This document shows, piece by piece, positions 16,540 to 25,396 of a stretch of DNA of 64,000 bases. The notes below the pieces were generated by a model. That model made no database searches. It was not told the DNA's origin and was given only the letters and a program-made list of their open reading frames with translations. A program made the position numbers and the translations under genes. The stretch spans positions 1 through 64,000 of the forward strand of contig CAAGGG010000050.1 of NCBI GenBank assembly GCA_900769355.1. Reading direction: 5' to 3'. The stretch is from Candidatus Gastranaerophilales bacterium. GTDB taxonomy: Bacteria; Cyanobacteriota; Vampirovibrionia; Gastranaerophilales; Gastranaerophilaceae. The stretch's first letter is position 1. The number at the start of each line of letters is the position of its first letter.

Positions 16540-17853
16540 ATGCAAACCAAAACAAAATTAAGCAAAAATGAAATTATCGCACAATTCAAATCTGGCTGTA
16601 AACCGCAATCTGAACACTGTATCGGGATTGAATATGAAAGGCTTCCAATATTCAATTCAACTTGCAAAGCGGTAGATTACGGAGCAGAAAACGGGGTTTG
16701 CAATTTTTTAAGAAACTTTGCGAAAAACGAAAATTGGGACTATATAACAGACGATTACAACATCATCGGACTTAAACAAATGCATGATACTATTACTCTT
16801 GAACCTGGGAGTCAGGTAGAACTTAGCATTAAGCCAGAAAAAACAATTGCGGAGTTGAAAAATAAGATTGATAAACTGAACAAACAAATGGCTCCAATTT
16901 TAGAAAAATTTGGAATTTCTTTGCTTAATTATGGTATTTCACCCTTGTCTACGAACAAGTCCATCAACTTAATCCCAAAGAAAAGATATCATATTATGGC
17001 AAAATATCTTTGGGGAATTTTGTCAGATGTTATGATGAGGGAAACAGCAGGAATTCAATGTTGCATTGACTTTGAGAGTGAAGAAGATGCGATGAACAAA
17101 TTTAGAATTGCAAACAAACTAACTCCATTTATGACAGCTATGTTTGCAAACTCGCCGATTAGGGGCGGCGTTGAAACAGGTTACAAAAGTTTCCGCGCAC
17201 TTAGTTGGCTGAATACGGACAATGACAGATGCGGTTTTGTTGGTCAAATTGATAACAAGTTTTCGTTTGAAGAATACGTCGATTATGTTCTTGAAACTCC
17301 AATGATTTTTATTAATCGTAACGATAATGCACTTGTATTGAACGGTAAAATCACATTTGATGAATTTATGCAAAACGGTTACAAAGACTATGATGCGGAG
17401 ATGGAAGATTTCAAACTTCATGCAAATTTGTATTTTCCGGAAGTTCGTTTGCGCAATTTTATCGAAATCAGAAATCACGATTGTGTCGGAGATGGGTTGC
17501 AATATTCAATTCTTGCGATTTATAAAGGAATTTTGTATAACAATTTTGCAATGTCTGAGATTGAAGAATTGTTTAAAGACTTTGAATACAGGGATTTTTC
17601 AGAACTTCGTTATAACGTTCCAAAAAGTGCAATGAATGCAAAAATCGGCAAATTTTATGTAAAAGATATTGCTAAAGAGATTTTGTACATTGCAGAAAAG
17701 TCACTTATTGAACAAGATTTAGGAGAGGAAATTTTTCTTGAACCGATAAAAGATTTCACATCAAATGGAATTTGTCCTGCAGATATAATTTTGCGGAACT
17801 GGAACGGAATCTGGAACAAAGATGTGAGAAAATTGGTGAGAAAATTGAATTAG
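16540..17853 (+). CDS. gshA: glutamate-cysteine ligase, plant/cyanobacterial type
   Basis: 437-aa ATP-dependent ligase joining glutamate and cysteine, first step of glutathione synthesis. The N-terminal IGIEYERLPI, TLEPGSQVELSIKP, the middle INLIPKKRYHIM and RETAGIQCCIDF, and the late FIEIRNHDC match the GCS2/EgtA-like family, not the E. coli-type enzyme. Normal length. TATAAT lies near 16515 and GGGG precedes the ATG. No gshB is nearby. The specific product could also be another gamma-glutamyl thiol precursor. Confidence 0.88.
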   Translation: MQTKTKLSKNEIIAQFKSGCKPQSEHCIGIEYERLPIFNSTCKAVDYGAENGVCNFLRNFAKNENWDYITDDYNIIGLKQMHDTITLEPGSQVELSIKPEKTIAELKNKIDKLNKQMAPILEKFGISLLNYGISPLSTNKSINLIPKKRYHIMAKYLWGILSDVMMRETAGIQCCIDFESEEDAMNKFRIANKLTPFMTAMFANSPIRGGVETGYKSFRALSWLNTDNDRCGFVGQIDNKFSFEEYVDYVLETPMIFINRNDNALVLNGKITFDEFMQNGYKDYDAEMEDFKLHANLYFPEVRLRNFIEIRNHDCVGDGLQYSILAIYKGILYNNFAMSEIEELFKDFEYRDFSELRYNVPKSAMNAKIGKFYVKDIAKEILYIAEKSLIEQDLGEEIFLEPIKDFTSNGICPADIILRNWNGIWNKDVRKLVRKLN

Positions 17854-17928
17854 ATACCAATACGCAAAGACGCAAAGATGCAAAGTCTGTATCAAAAACA
17901 GCTAAGCAGCTAGGCATCTAAAAACTTA

Positions 17929-19530
17929 TCAGCCCAACATCTCAATCAATTCTTGATATTTTGGGTTTGAAGAATTTTTTGCATATCGCGCAAGTCTGCG
18001 TTTTGCAATAGTTTTCAGCATTTCTTTTTTCTCAGGATTTCCATTTTCTACAAAAAACATCATTGCCTGTTTTCTGTGTTCAAACAAATCTTCCTCGGAC
18101 TGTTTTGCCAAAACATCTCCAAATGTTTCAGGACGTGTTTTCCTATCCCACTCGTAGAAAGGTGTCTTCAGAATACAAAATGTTTTTGCATAAGACAAAA
18201 TACAAGGAGTCCACGAAACATCTTCGTACTTCAAAAGCCCAAGCGGGTGAGATTTCACCATATCCGCCCTGTAAAGCTTATTCCATATTGCACAATTGTA
18301 ATACCCCGGGGTATAAAGAATTTCAAAATATTTGTCGATATCAAGCGGAATATCTTCCATAAACGGCAAATTGCAATGAACAGTGTTTCCGTTGTCCGTA
18401 AGTCTGTAAAGCGGTGCAATTGCGATGTCACAGCCATTTTTTTCAATAGTCTTGAAAAGTTTACTCATCATATCAGGACGGATTAAATCGTCATTGTCCA
18501 TAAACGCAATATATTTACCCTTAGCCGCCTTAATCCCAACATTTCTGGTATCTGCAACCCCGCCGTTTTCTTTTTCGATTGAAACGATATTTGGATAATT
18601 TTTCTTATACCAGTCAATAATTTTTTGCGTGCCGTCGGTGCTTCCGTCGTTTACAATCACGATTTCTAGATTTGCAAAATCTGATGCAAGCGCACTGTCA
18701 ATACTTCTTGCGATATAATCTTGTGCGTTATAAGCCGGAATAATCAAGGAAATTTCAGGCTTTTCAAACTTTCGTAAACTCATTGAAATCTTTTCACTTT
18801 CGCCGATAATCACTCGCCCTTCCGTCGTATTCACAAAAGCTTTTACAACAAATTTTAAACTGCTTTTGTAATCTGTAATTGGCAAATAGTGGCGTAAATT
18901 GTCGTTTGTTTCAAAAATCGGTTGCTGGCTTTTTTCTGTGTAAACCAGAAAACCGTCGGCATCACCGTTAAAATTCCACGATAAAAATAAGTTGTAATTA
19001 TAAGATTTGTACAAAGTTGTATTTTCAAAATTGTTTTTTTTAATATTTACAACATCAGATGATACAATAAATTTTCGCTTGCCTTCATCGTCTTTAAAAA
19101 ACGGTTTAATCTTGTAGTCAACAAAGTTTTCAGGGTTAATTGTGATAAAATCTGCATCAGAATTTTTTGTTCCGTTAAAACCGATTTCTGCCTCATCTCT
19201 GTAAAGTCGATAGCCTTGTGCAGAGTCGCATTTGCTATAAAAGAATTTTACTTCTCCATTTTTTTCGTGCCTGTAAACTACATCTATTTTATCAAATTTA
19301 AACTGATGTTTACGAGATTTTGCAACAACTCTACCGTCTTTTACCGCCTGCACAAAACATTCGTTTTCACCATACGGAACAAGCGAAAACCTGATAAAAT
19401 TATTATCATAAACCCTTGCACATTCGCAAAAAACACCATCATTTTTGCAAAAAATTTGATAATAATCCGCATCAACTTTTTGCCAAGAAACAAATATTTT
19501 ACTTCCTTTTATTTCAACGTTTAAATCCAT
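17929..19530 (-). CDS. family 2 glycosyltransferase with N-terminal beta modules
   Basis: 533-aa protein. Residues 259 onwards form a GT-A domain: ISLIIPAYNAQ, IVIVNDGSTDGTQ, and the metal-binding MDNDD near 346. The first ~250 residues read as tandem fibronectin-III-like modules (repeated YYQIFCKNDG, GYRLYRDEAEI, GFLVYTEK strands), an unusual arrangement. It probably adds a sugar to a surface glycan. TATAAT lies 7 nt before the ATG, so it is predicted leaderless. Confidence 0.87.
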   Translation of the reverse strand: MDLNVEIKGSKIFVSWQKVDADYYQIFCKNDGVFCECARVYDNNFIRFSLVPYGENECFVQAVKDGRVVAKSRKHQFKFDKIDVVYRHEKNGEVKFFYSKCDSAQGYRLYRDEAEIGFNGTKNSDADFITINPENFVDYKIKPFFKDDEGKRKFIVSSDVVNIKKNNFENTTLYKSYNYNLFLSWNFNGDADGFLVYTEKSQQPIFETNDNLRHYLPITDYKSSLKFVVKAFVNTTEGRVIIGESEKISMSLRKFEKPEISLIIPAYNAQDYIARSIDSALASDFANLEIVIVNDGSTDGTQKIIDWYKKNYPNIVSIEKENGGVADTRNVGIKAAKGKYIAFMDNDDLIRPDMMSKLFKTIEKNGCDIAIAPLYRLTDNGNTVHCNLPFMEDIPLDIDKYFEILYTPGYYNCAIWNKLYRADMVKSHPLGLLKYEDVSWTPCILSYAKTFCILKTPFYEWDRKTRPETFGDVLAKQSEEDLFEHRKQAMMFFVENGNPEKKEMLKTIAKRRLARYAKNSSNPKYQELIEMLG

Positions 19531-19599
19531 AGTTTACATTATAGCAAAATTTTTACAATTTGTCATTTTTTGATATAATAAGGTTACGGAGGGAATAAA

Positions 19600-19941
19600 A
19601 TGAAAAAAATAGTTTTGACATTATTGCTTATATCATTTGCATTACCGGTTTTTTCTGAGGAAGTAAATTTGACCCCGAAAAATGCATTTTCAGGTTTCAA
19701 TAACAGCGCAGCAAGGGCAAAATACCCACAATTAACAAAGCCGGTTTCAGCATCAGATATTATGGAAGAACGCACTGAAAGCATTATGAGTCCTAAATCT
19801 GTAAGACAAATGGGAAATATTGCACCAAATAATGATGGAAAATCTCCTATGACATACAGTCAATTCCCTCAAAACTATGACAGTTCTAACAGCATGATGC
19901 TTATGCAAGGCGGAATGCAAAATATGTTTATGGGTTATTAA
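19600..19941 (+). CDS. small exported protein of unknown function
   Basis: 113 aa with a Sec signal peptide ending near FALPVFS-EE. The mature part is Asn/Met/Ser-rich, with QLTKPVSASDIMEERTES and a methionine-rich tail (SMMLMQGGMQNMFMGY). GGAGGG precedes the ATG and TATAAT lies at about 19573. No homology recognised. Confidence 0.6.
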   Translation: MKKIVLTLLLISFALPVFSEEVNLTPKNAFSGFNNSAARAKYPQLTKPVSASDIMEERTESIMSPKSVRQMGNIAPNNDGKSPMTYSQFPQNYDSSNSMMLMQGGMQNMFMGY

Positions 19942-20055
19942 TAGAAAGTTTTTACAAAAATTTTCTTTACATTATTTAACTTATTTACACAAAGCCAAAT
20001 CAATTGTATTATTATAATAAGTGAAGTAAAAATATATTTTTAAAAGGTAAGAGAA

Positions 20056-21378
20056 TTGACTGAAAAGTATTATATAAAAGGTGGTACCCCACTAAAAGGT
20101 GAAGTTTCAATCGGCGGTGCAAAAAACTCAGTTTTAAAATTGATGGCAGCAGCACTTTTAGCGAAAGGTGAAACAAAGATTTATAACGTTCCTGATTTAA
20201 CAGACGTTGAAATTATGTTGAGTGTAATTGCGCAATTGGGTGCAATTACTCATTACGACAAAAAAGAAAAATCCGTAACAATTGATGCGACAAACTTGAC
20301 AAGTATTACAGCAAAATACGAACTTGTTAGCAAAATGAGAGCATCATTTATCGTTCTTGGTGCACTTGTTTCTCGTTGTAGAGAAGCAATCGTTGCAATG
20401 CCGGGAGGTTGTGCAATCGGAGAACGCCGAGTTGACTTCCACATCAGAGGTTTGGAAGCATTAGGTGCTAAAATCAAAATCGAAAACGGTTATGTTCACG
20501 CAAAAGTTCCAAAACTTGTAGGAACAGATATTTACCTTGATATCCCGTCAGTTGGTGCAACAGAAAACCTTATGCTTGCATCAATTTTGGCAGAAGGTTC
20601 TACAAGAATTCAAAACGCTGCACAAGAGCCTGAAATCGTTGATTTGGCTAACTTCTTGAACACAATGGGAGCAGATGTCAACGGTGCCGGCACATCAGAA
20701 ATCGTTATCAACGGTGTAAAACAAGACGATTTGCACCCGATTGAATACACAACAATTCCTGATAGAATTGAAGCCGGAACATTTATGTCTGCAATTATTG
20801 CGACAAAAGGTAAAGCGATTATCAAAAACGTTTTCCCTGCACATTTGACATTCTTTACAGACAAATTGTTGAAAATGGGTGCTAATATCAAACTTATTGA
20901 GCCAAATGTTTTGGAAGTTTCTTGCAAAAACAGATTGAACTCAATCAACTTTATTACCCAACCATACCCAGGATTTCCGACAGACTTACAGTCAATGGCT
21001 ATGACACTTTTGACAACCGCAAATGGCGTTGGAATTATTACTGAAAGTTTGTACGAAAACAGATTTATGCAAGTTCCTGAGCTTCGCAGAATGGGTGCTG
21101 ATATTCACCAAGACAGAAATCACGCAATTATTAAGGGTGTGAAAAAACTGACAGGCGCAACTCTTGCCGCAAGCGACTTGAGAGCCGGTGCATCTTTGGT
21201 TGTAGCAGCATTGATGGCAGACGGAAATTCTACTATCGAAAACCTACATCATATAGATAGAGGATACGAAAATTTCGAAAATAAGCTAAGATTGTTGGGA
21301 GGCAAGATAGAAAGAAAAGATGACGCTGTGATAACACCGGCATCTGTCGAGCCGAAAATAACGGAGGGCTTATTATAA
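20056..21378 (+). CDS. murA: UDP-GlcNAc 1-carboxyvinyltransferase MurA
   Basis: 440-aa enzyme transferring enolpyruvate to UDP-GlcNAc, first committed step of peptidoglycan synthesis and target of fosfomycin. Lys23 (GGAKNSVLK) and the catalytic Cys119 (MPGGCAIGERRVDFH) are present, so it should be fosfomycin-sensitive at this position. The start is TTG with AAAGGTAAGAG upstream; no nearer ATG fits. Its stop overlaps the next ATG by one base (TAATG). Confidence 0.96.
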   Translation: MTEKYYIKGGTPLKGEVSIGGAKNSVLKLMAAALLAKGETKIYNVPDLTDVEIMLSVIAQLGAITHYDKKEKSVTIDATNLTSITAKYELVSKMRASFIVLGALVSRCREAIVAMPGGCAIGERRVDFHIRGLEALGAKIKIENGYVHAKVPKLVGTDIYLDIPSVGATENLMLASILAEGSTRIQNAAQEPEIVDLANFLNTMGADVNGAGTSEIVINGVKQDDLHPIEYTTIPDRIEAGTFMSAIIATKGKAIIKNVFPAHLTFFTDKLLKMGANIKLIEPNVLEVSCKNRLNSINFITQPYPGFPTDLQSMAMTLLTTANGVGIITESLYENRFMQVPELRRMGADIHQDRNHAIIKGVKKLTGATLAASDLRAGASLVVAALMADGNSTIENLHHIDRGYENFENKLRLLGGKIERKDDAVITPASVEPKITEGLL

Positions 21379-21725
21379 TGTCACCTGCATACAAACGTTG
21401 GTATGATCACGATCCATTGTTACTTGAAGTTATTGAGCTTTTAAAAAATTATCAAACAGAATTAAGAGCTCAAGCAGAGATTTTTTTACAAAAAATTGAA
21501 GAGAAAGTTTCTAAGGAAACAATTGATAAATTTTATGCAATGGTCAAACCCGTTAATGCAAACAATCGTTGGTATGACAAGGATCCGGTAATTTCAAAGA
21601 CTGTCGAGATTTTGAGAATTGTTCCGCCTGAAGCCCAAAAAATTTGTGCACAGAATTTTATCAGAACTCTTAAAGAAATGGGTATTGAATACGTTAGCCC
21701 GAACGGCACTGAATCTGGAAAATAA
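21378..21725 (+). CDS. duplicated RWYDxDP-motif protein coupled to murA
   Basis: 115-aa soluble protein made of two similar ~55-aa halves: RWYDHDPLLLEVIELL followed by a helix, then RWYDKDPVISKTVEIL followed by a helix. It overlaps murA by one base and has its own GGAGG, so the two are translationally coupled. No known domain is recognised. Coupling suggests a role tied to MurA or envelope synthesis, but this is inference. Confidence 0.75.
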   Translation: MSPAYKRWYDHDPLLLEVIELLKNYQTELRAQAEIFLQKIEEKVSKETIDKFYAMVKPVNANNRWYDKDPVISKTVEILRIVPPEAQKICAQNFIRTLKEMGIEYVSPNGTESGK

Positions 21726-21832
21726 TTAAGTAACCAAGATAAAAGGAGCAACAAGTACGTTATAACTAGACTTCAAATCGGAGTCCGGAGTGGCGCAGTT
21801 GTGGTTTAATTATTTTTAAATAATAACAGGGG

Positions 21833-21860
21833 TTGAAATTTCTAGAAAATAAGTTATAAT
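21833..21860 (+). promoter_or_regulatory. promoter of antisense RNA
   Basis: TTGAAA (21833-21838) and a perfect TATAAT (21855-21860) are spaced by 16 nt, directing transcription to the right from about 21868-21870. No open reading frame follows, only the structured RNA. Confidence 0.7.
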
Positions 21861-21869
21861 AAAAATATA

Positions 21870-21945
21870 GGGGCGGTAGCGCTAACTACCGTAACCTGTA
21901 AATGGCTAAAGTACCGCTTAACGATTACGTTGGGCGGTATTTATT
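21870..21945 (+). ncRNA. antisense RNA of type I toxin-antitoxin-like locus
   Basis: A ~75-nt RNA predicted from its promoter and two hairpins. The first is GGTAG-CGCTAA-CTACC near 21875-21890; the second, terminator-like, is TACCGC/GCGGTA (21912-21917 with 21934-21939) followed by TTTATT. It is fully complementary to the last ~9 codons and 3' end of the small ORF at 21918-21995. It contains TGGCTAAAGTA (21903-21913), repeated at 22031-22041 in the region encoding the ORF's 5' leader. Confidence 0.65.
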
Positions 21946-21995
21946 ATGTAAATAATCAAAAATAAAATCATTAGACTTAAATTGATATCTTCCAT
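21918..21995 (-). CDS. 25-aa hydrophobic holin-like/type I toxin peptide
   Basis: ATG at 21993-21995 is preceded by a perfect AAGGAGGG at 7-nt spacing (22003-22010). The peptide has an acidic N terminus (MEDIN), one membrane segment (LSLMILFLIIYII) and a basic tail (TAQRNR). This is the plan of small type I toxins such as TxpA/BsrG and the putative holin-like toxins. An antisense RNA with its own promoter covers its 3' end. It would insert in the inner membrane if translated. Confidence 0.65.
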   Translation of the reverse strand: MEDINLSLMILFLIIYIINTAQRNR

Positions 21996-22112
21996 AACTT
22001 AACCCTCCTTTCTTTAAAACTATCAGCCATTGGCTAAAGTATTTTGTTGTGCTGACGTTTTATTAAAAGAATACAGGCTTAGCCCCTTAATATTTTTGTT
22101 TCAACGAACAAG

Positions 22113-23405
22113 TTATCCCAAAACTCTTGAATAAATCTTGTCTACATTTTTCAGAAAATCGTCTTTGCTGAATATTGCATCAATTTCCATTGGAGTTAAA
22201 AGTTTTTCAACATCTTTGTCATTCAAAAGATTTATCCTGAAATCGCCGTCATTTTCAAACGCGTCAAGTGCGTTACGTTGAACCAATCTATAAGCATCTT
22301 CACGAGTTAACCCTTTTTCAATCAATTTCAATAAAACTCTTTGAGAATAAACAATTCCGCCAAATTTGTTTGTATTTTTAAGCATATTTTTTTCATGAAC
22401 AACAAGATTTTTTACAATTCCATTAAACCTGTTCAACATAAAATCAACCAGCGTCAAGCTATCCGGAAAAATAATTCTTTCGGCAGAACTGTGCGAAATA
22501 TCTCTTTCATGCCAGAGCGGAATATTCTCCAGTGCAACAATTGAGTTTGCACGAACAACTCGAGCAAGTCCACACAAATTTTCGGACAAAACAGGGTTTT
22601 TCTTGTGCGGCATCGCAGAAGAGCCTTTTTGTTTTTTACCAAAACCTTCTTCAACTTCCAAAACCTCAGTTCTTTGCAAATGCCTGATTTCCGTCGCAAA
22701 TTGTTCAATAACACTTGCAATCAAAGCTAATGACTGAATAAAGTACGCGTGATAATCCCTTGCAATAATTTGAGTTGATATTCTTGCAGGAACAAGCCCC
22801 AATTTTTTACAAGTAATAGCTTCCACTTCCGGCGGAATATTACTATAAGTTCCAACAGGCCCTGAAATTTGTCCAACTTTGATTTCATCAAGCGCGTGAA
22901 TAAAGTTTGCCCTTTGACGTTCCAAAATATCAATCCAACTGCAAACTTTTACACCAAACGTCATAATTTCTGCGTGAACACCGTGAGAACGCCCAATACA
23001 AACAGTTTCTCGATGTTCATTCGCCAAATCTTTCATTGATTGAATAGTTTCGTCCAAATCTTTGAGAATAATTTTTCCACTATCTTGAATTTGAAGAGCA
23101 AAAGCTGTGTCGATCACATCAGAACTTGTCATTCCAACGTGCATATATTTTGCTAAATCGCCCAAACTTTCGTTTACACAAGTCAAAAATGCAATCACAT
23201 CGTGCTTAACTTCCGCCTCGATTTCATCAATTCGTTCAACATTGAAAGTCGCTTTTTTCTTTAATTCTTCAATATCTTCTTTCGGGAAAGTTCCTAAATC
23301 CGCATAAGCCTCAGCAACGGCAATTTCTACATCTAAATAGTACTGGAACTTCGAATTTAAGTCCCAGATTTTTTTCATTTCTTCACGTGAATATCTATCA
23401 ATCAT
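22113..23405 (-). CDS. purB: adenylosuccinate lyase
   Basis: 430-aa enzyme of purine synthesis that cleaves SAICAR and adenylosuccinate, releasing fumarate. Signatures are the catalytic-loop GSSAMPHKKNPVLSE, the MHVGMTSSDVIDTA segment and GRSHGVHAE. Full length. TACAAT (as TGCTACAAT) lies exactly 6 nt before the ATG, with no ribosome site, so a leaderless mRNA is predicted. Confidence 0.96.
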   Translation of the reverse strand: MIDRYSREEMKKIWDLNSKFQYYLDVEIAVAEAYADLGTFPKEDIEELKKKATFNVERIDEIEAEVKHDVIAFLTCVNESLGDLAKYMHVGMTSSDVIDTAFALQIQDSGKIILKDLDETIQSMKDLANEHRETVCIGRSHGVHAEIMTFGVKVCSWIDILERQRANFIHALDEIKVGQISGPVGTYSNIPPEVEAITCKKLGLVPARISTQIIARDYHAYFIQSLALIASVIEQFATEIRHLQRTEVLEVEEGFGKKQKGSSAMPHKKNPVLSENLCGLARVVRANSIVALENIPLWHERDISHSSAERIIFPDSLTLVDFMLNRFNGIVKNLVVHEKNMLKNTNKFGGIVYSQRVLLKLIEKGLTREDAYRLVQRNALDAFENDGDFRINLLNDKDVEKLLTPMEIDAIFSKDDFLKNVDKIYSRVLG

Positions 23406-23489
23406 AACTTAATTGTAGCATGAACATGTTATTTGAATAACTTGGGGAGCAAGATGTATAAAGCAGCTCGGATTAAAAAGGCAATAGAA

Positions 23490-23586
23490 CGATAAGGCGA
23501 TAAGACGATAAGTTCGTTCCATAGGGCTACGTGCGTAAGAGCTTCCAACCAAAATATGAGGTATGAACCAGAATTGTTACAGGGGG
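23490..23586. repeat. repeat mosaic with dispersed copy of the 3572-3836 unit
   Basis: Contains 8-nt-periodic GATAAGACGATAAG sequence, two GGGCTACGTGCGTA motifs (near 23525 and 23583), and between them an inverted copy of the ~66-bp unit tandemly repeated at 3572-3836. Confidence 0.65.
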
Positions 23587-24381
23587 CTACGTGCGTAGCA
23601 CATGCCCTAATTCCATATAATGCCCACTTTTCAACAAATCAAAAAACTGTCTTGAAACATTCGGTGCGATTGCTTCAACCCATTCTCTGTCAAGATAAAT
23701 TCCTTCGATAAATCTTGCAAAAAGCTCGCAAGGTCTTTCATAATATTTTTTGTACTTGTTAATTCGCGCAGAAATTCTAGCCTGTTTTTTTTGATAAGAA
23801 TGAAGTCTTATATATGCCACAAATGCAAGTGGCATGTCAGTAAAATCTCTTTCAATATTGTCAATTGAATAAAGTTTCGTTGTCTTTTTGAAAAACCCGC
23901 CTTCTATAAGCTTAACCCTATCATATTTCAACAAATAGCGAGCATTTGAACGCTTTATATATCTGTCAAACTCCTTGAATTTTTTTGAACGCATAAATTT
24001 TGGATAATATTTTTTTACCTCAGCTTCGTATTCTTTAATTTTCTGCTTAACTCTGTCTTTGTGCTCCAAAAGTCTTATGCAGAGCGAATTGTTGTCAACA
24101 AAATTAGTAACTTTTATCAATTCTTCCTTATATAATGGATTATTCGATTGAAAAAGAACTTCCAAACTTCCGCCTGTTTTGTTCATATCAGGTTCTAGTT
24201 TTGAGTGAATATAATGGGCAAATTCATGCAAAAGCGTCGGAACAACTCTATTTTCAGAAATATTTTTTGAGATATCAATCCTGTTTTTCAGAAAAAAACC
24301 TTGATGCCCGCGAGCTTTTGTCGTTGTGTGAACAGTCAGACCAAGAGATTTAAAATATTTTATTAATTCGTTTGCGTCCAT
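23587..24381 (-). CDS. HExxH metallopeptidase-like protein
   Basis: 264-aa protein with a zinc-site motif LLHEFAHYIHS (His52, Glu53, His56) and a possible third ligand in CELFARFIEG near the C terminus. The arrangement recalls ImmA/IrrE-type or SprT-like peptidases, but overall similarity is not clear. The middle is very rich in Lys/Tyr. The start at 24381 lies exactly 6 nt after TATAAT; the 10 codons upstream in frame overlap that promoter and are rejected. Confidence 0.65.
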   Translation of the reverse strand: MDANELIKYFKSLGLTVHTTTKARGHQGFFLKNRIDISKNISENRVVPTLLHEFAHYIHSKLEPDMNKTGGSLEVLFQSNNPLYKEELIKVTNFVDNNSLCIRLLEHKDRVKQKIKEYEAEVKKYYPKFMRSKKFKEFDRYIKRSNARYLLKYDRVKLIEGGFFKKTTKLYSIDNIERDFTDMPLAFVAYIRLHSYQKKQARISARINKYKKYYERPCELFARFIEGIYLDREWVEAIAPNVSRQFFDLLKSGHYMELGHVLRT

Positions 24382-24498
24382 AAAAAAATTATACATTAAA
24401 AAAGTTTTCAAAACAGCGACAAAACAAGTCCAACCACTTGAAAAAGCTTTGAACGCATGATATTATACTATTGTGTTATTAGTAAACGGAGTGTGAAT

Positions 24499-24687
24499 AT
24501 GGCAAAAATTTTAGTAACAATGCCTGATGAATTTCTGCATAGAATAGATGGGGTTGCAAACAGCGAACAGAGAAGTAGAAGTGAACTTATCAGAGAGGCT
24601 CTTCGCTCATATATGAAACGCTCAACCGTAAAAAATCCTCAAAAAGCTGCCGAAGAAGCAAAAGTTTTAGAAAGTTTGCTAGGGTAG
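24499..24687 (+). CDS. ribbon-helix-helix transcriptional regulator
   Basis: 62-aa CopG/Arc-family protein: strand KILVTMPDEFLHRID, then SRSELIREALRSYM, forming the RHH dimer. Such proteins repress their own operon, often as antitoxins. A toxin was looked for: the next gene, 33 nt downstream on the same strand, does not resemble a known toxin. GGAG lies upstream of the internal ATG chosen here. Confidence 0.75.
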   Translation: MAKILVTMPDEFLHRIDGVANSEQRSRSELIREALRSYMKRSTVKNPQKAAEEAKVLESLLG

Positions 24688-24720
24688 CAAAAAAATTTTT
24701 TTACGGGTTTTAGAATTTCT

Positions 24721-25278
24721 ATGGACAAAATTAATAATATAAGTTTCACAGGAATTCGTAATATTGGCGTAGCTCAGTTTCAAAGAAGTGCAAACAGTGT
24801 ATCTTTGGCTTTATCAGCTACCTTAAAAAATGACCACTTTGGTAAAGATTTAACAGAATTTAATTCTGTTTTGAAAAAGGCTTTTGGCGACAAAGCTACA
24901 AAAATTAGCCCAAGACATAATGATTTGTTGAATATGGAATTTGTATCAAGCCTTGACTCTGACAATGGAAAGGTTTTTGTAAACGGAGCACATGTCGAGG
25001 TAAATGACCAGAATTTGCCTATGTTTACTTACCTTGCCAAAATGACTCGAAAAATTGCAGGACTTCGAGATGATCAAATGCCTGTTGATACTGCATACAA
25101 AACATTTTATGCCAATGGAACATTAATTCATGGGGCAATACTTTATCCTGAAGAAACTTCTTGTAAAAAAATGGAAGAATACATGAGTCCGTTTTTCAAA
25201 CCGGATTTTGTTAGAAAAGTCGCGAAAACGGGTAATGAGTTTATCCAACTTTTAATGAATAAGTTTTTAGATATATAA
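24721..25278 (+). CDS. hypothetical protein with N-terminal ISFTG motif
   Basis: 185-aa soluble protein without recognised domains. It starts MDKINNISFTG and continues with mixed helices and strands (NGKVFVNGAHVEV, YANGTLIHGAILYPEE). It follows the RHH gene by 33 nt and may share its transcript. No obvious ribosome site is seen apart from a weak purine tract. Function unknown. Confidence 0.6.
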   Translation: MDKINNISFTGIRNIGVAQFQRSANSVSLALSATLKNDHFGKDLTEFNSVLKKAFGDKATKISPRHNDLLNMEFVSSLDSDNGKVFVNGAHVEVNDQNLPMFTYLAKMTRKIAGLRDDQMPVDTAYKTFYANGTLIHGAILYPEETSCKKMEEYMSPFFKPDFVRKVAKTGNEFIQLLMNKFLDI

Positions 25279-25396
25279 TTACTATTCAGACGCCAAGAGG
25301 CAAAGAAACGTAGACGTAAAGTCTGTATCAAAAGCAGCTAGGTGTTTAGAAGTGAATAAATAAAATAGGGCGGGGCAGATACCCCGCCACCAAAAA

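Noticed and set aside
24499..25278. Classical type II toxin-antitoxin operon
   Set aside because: The second gene has no RelE/ParE, PIN, MazF or HipA-like features; only the RHH half is recognisable.
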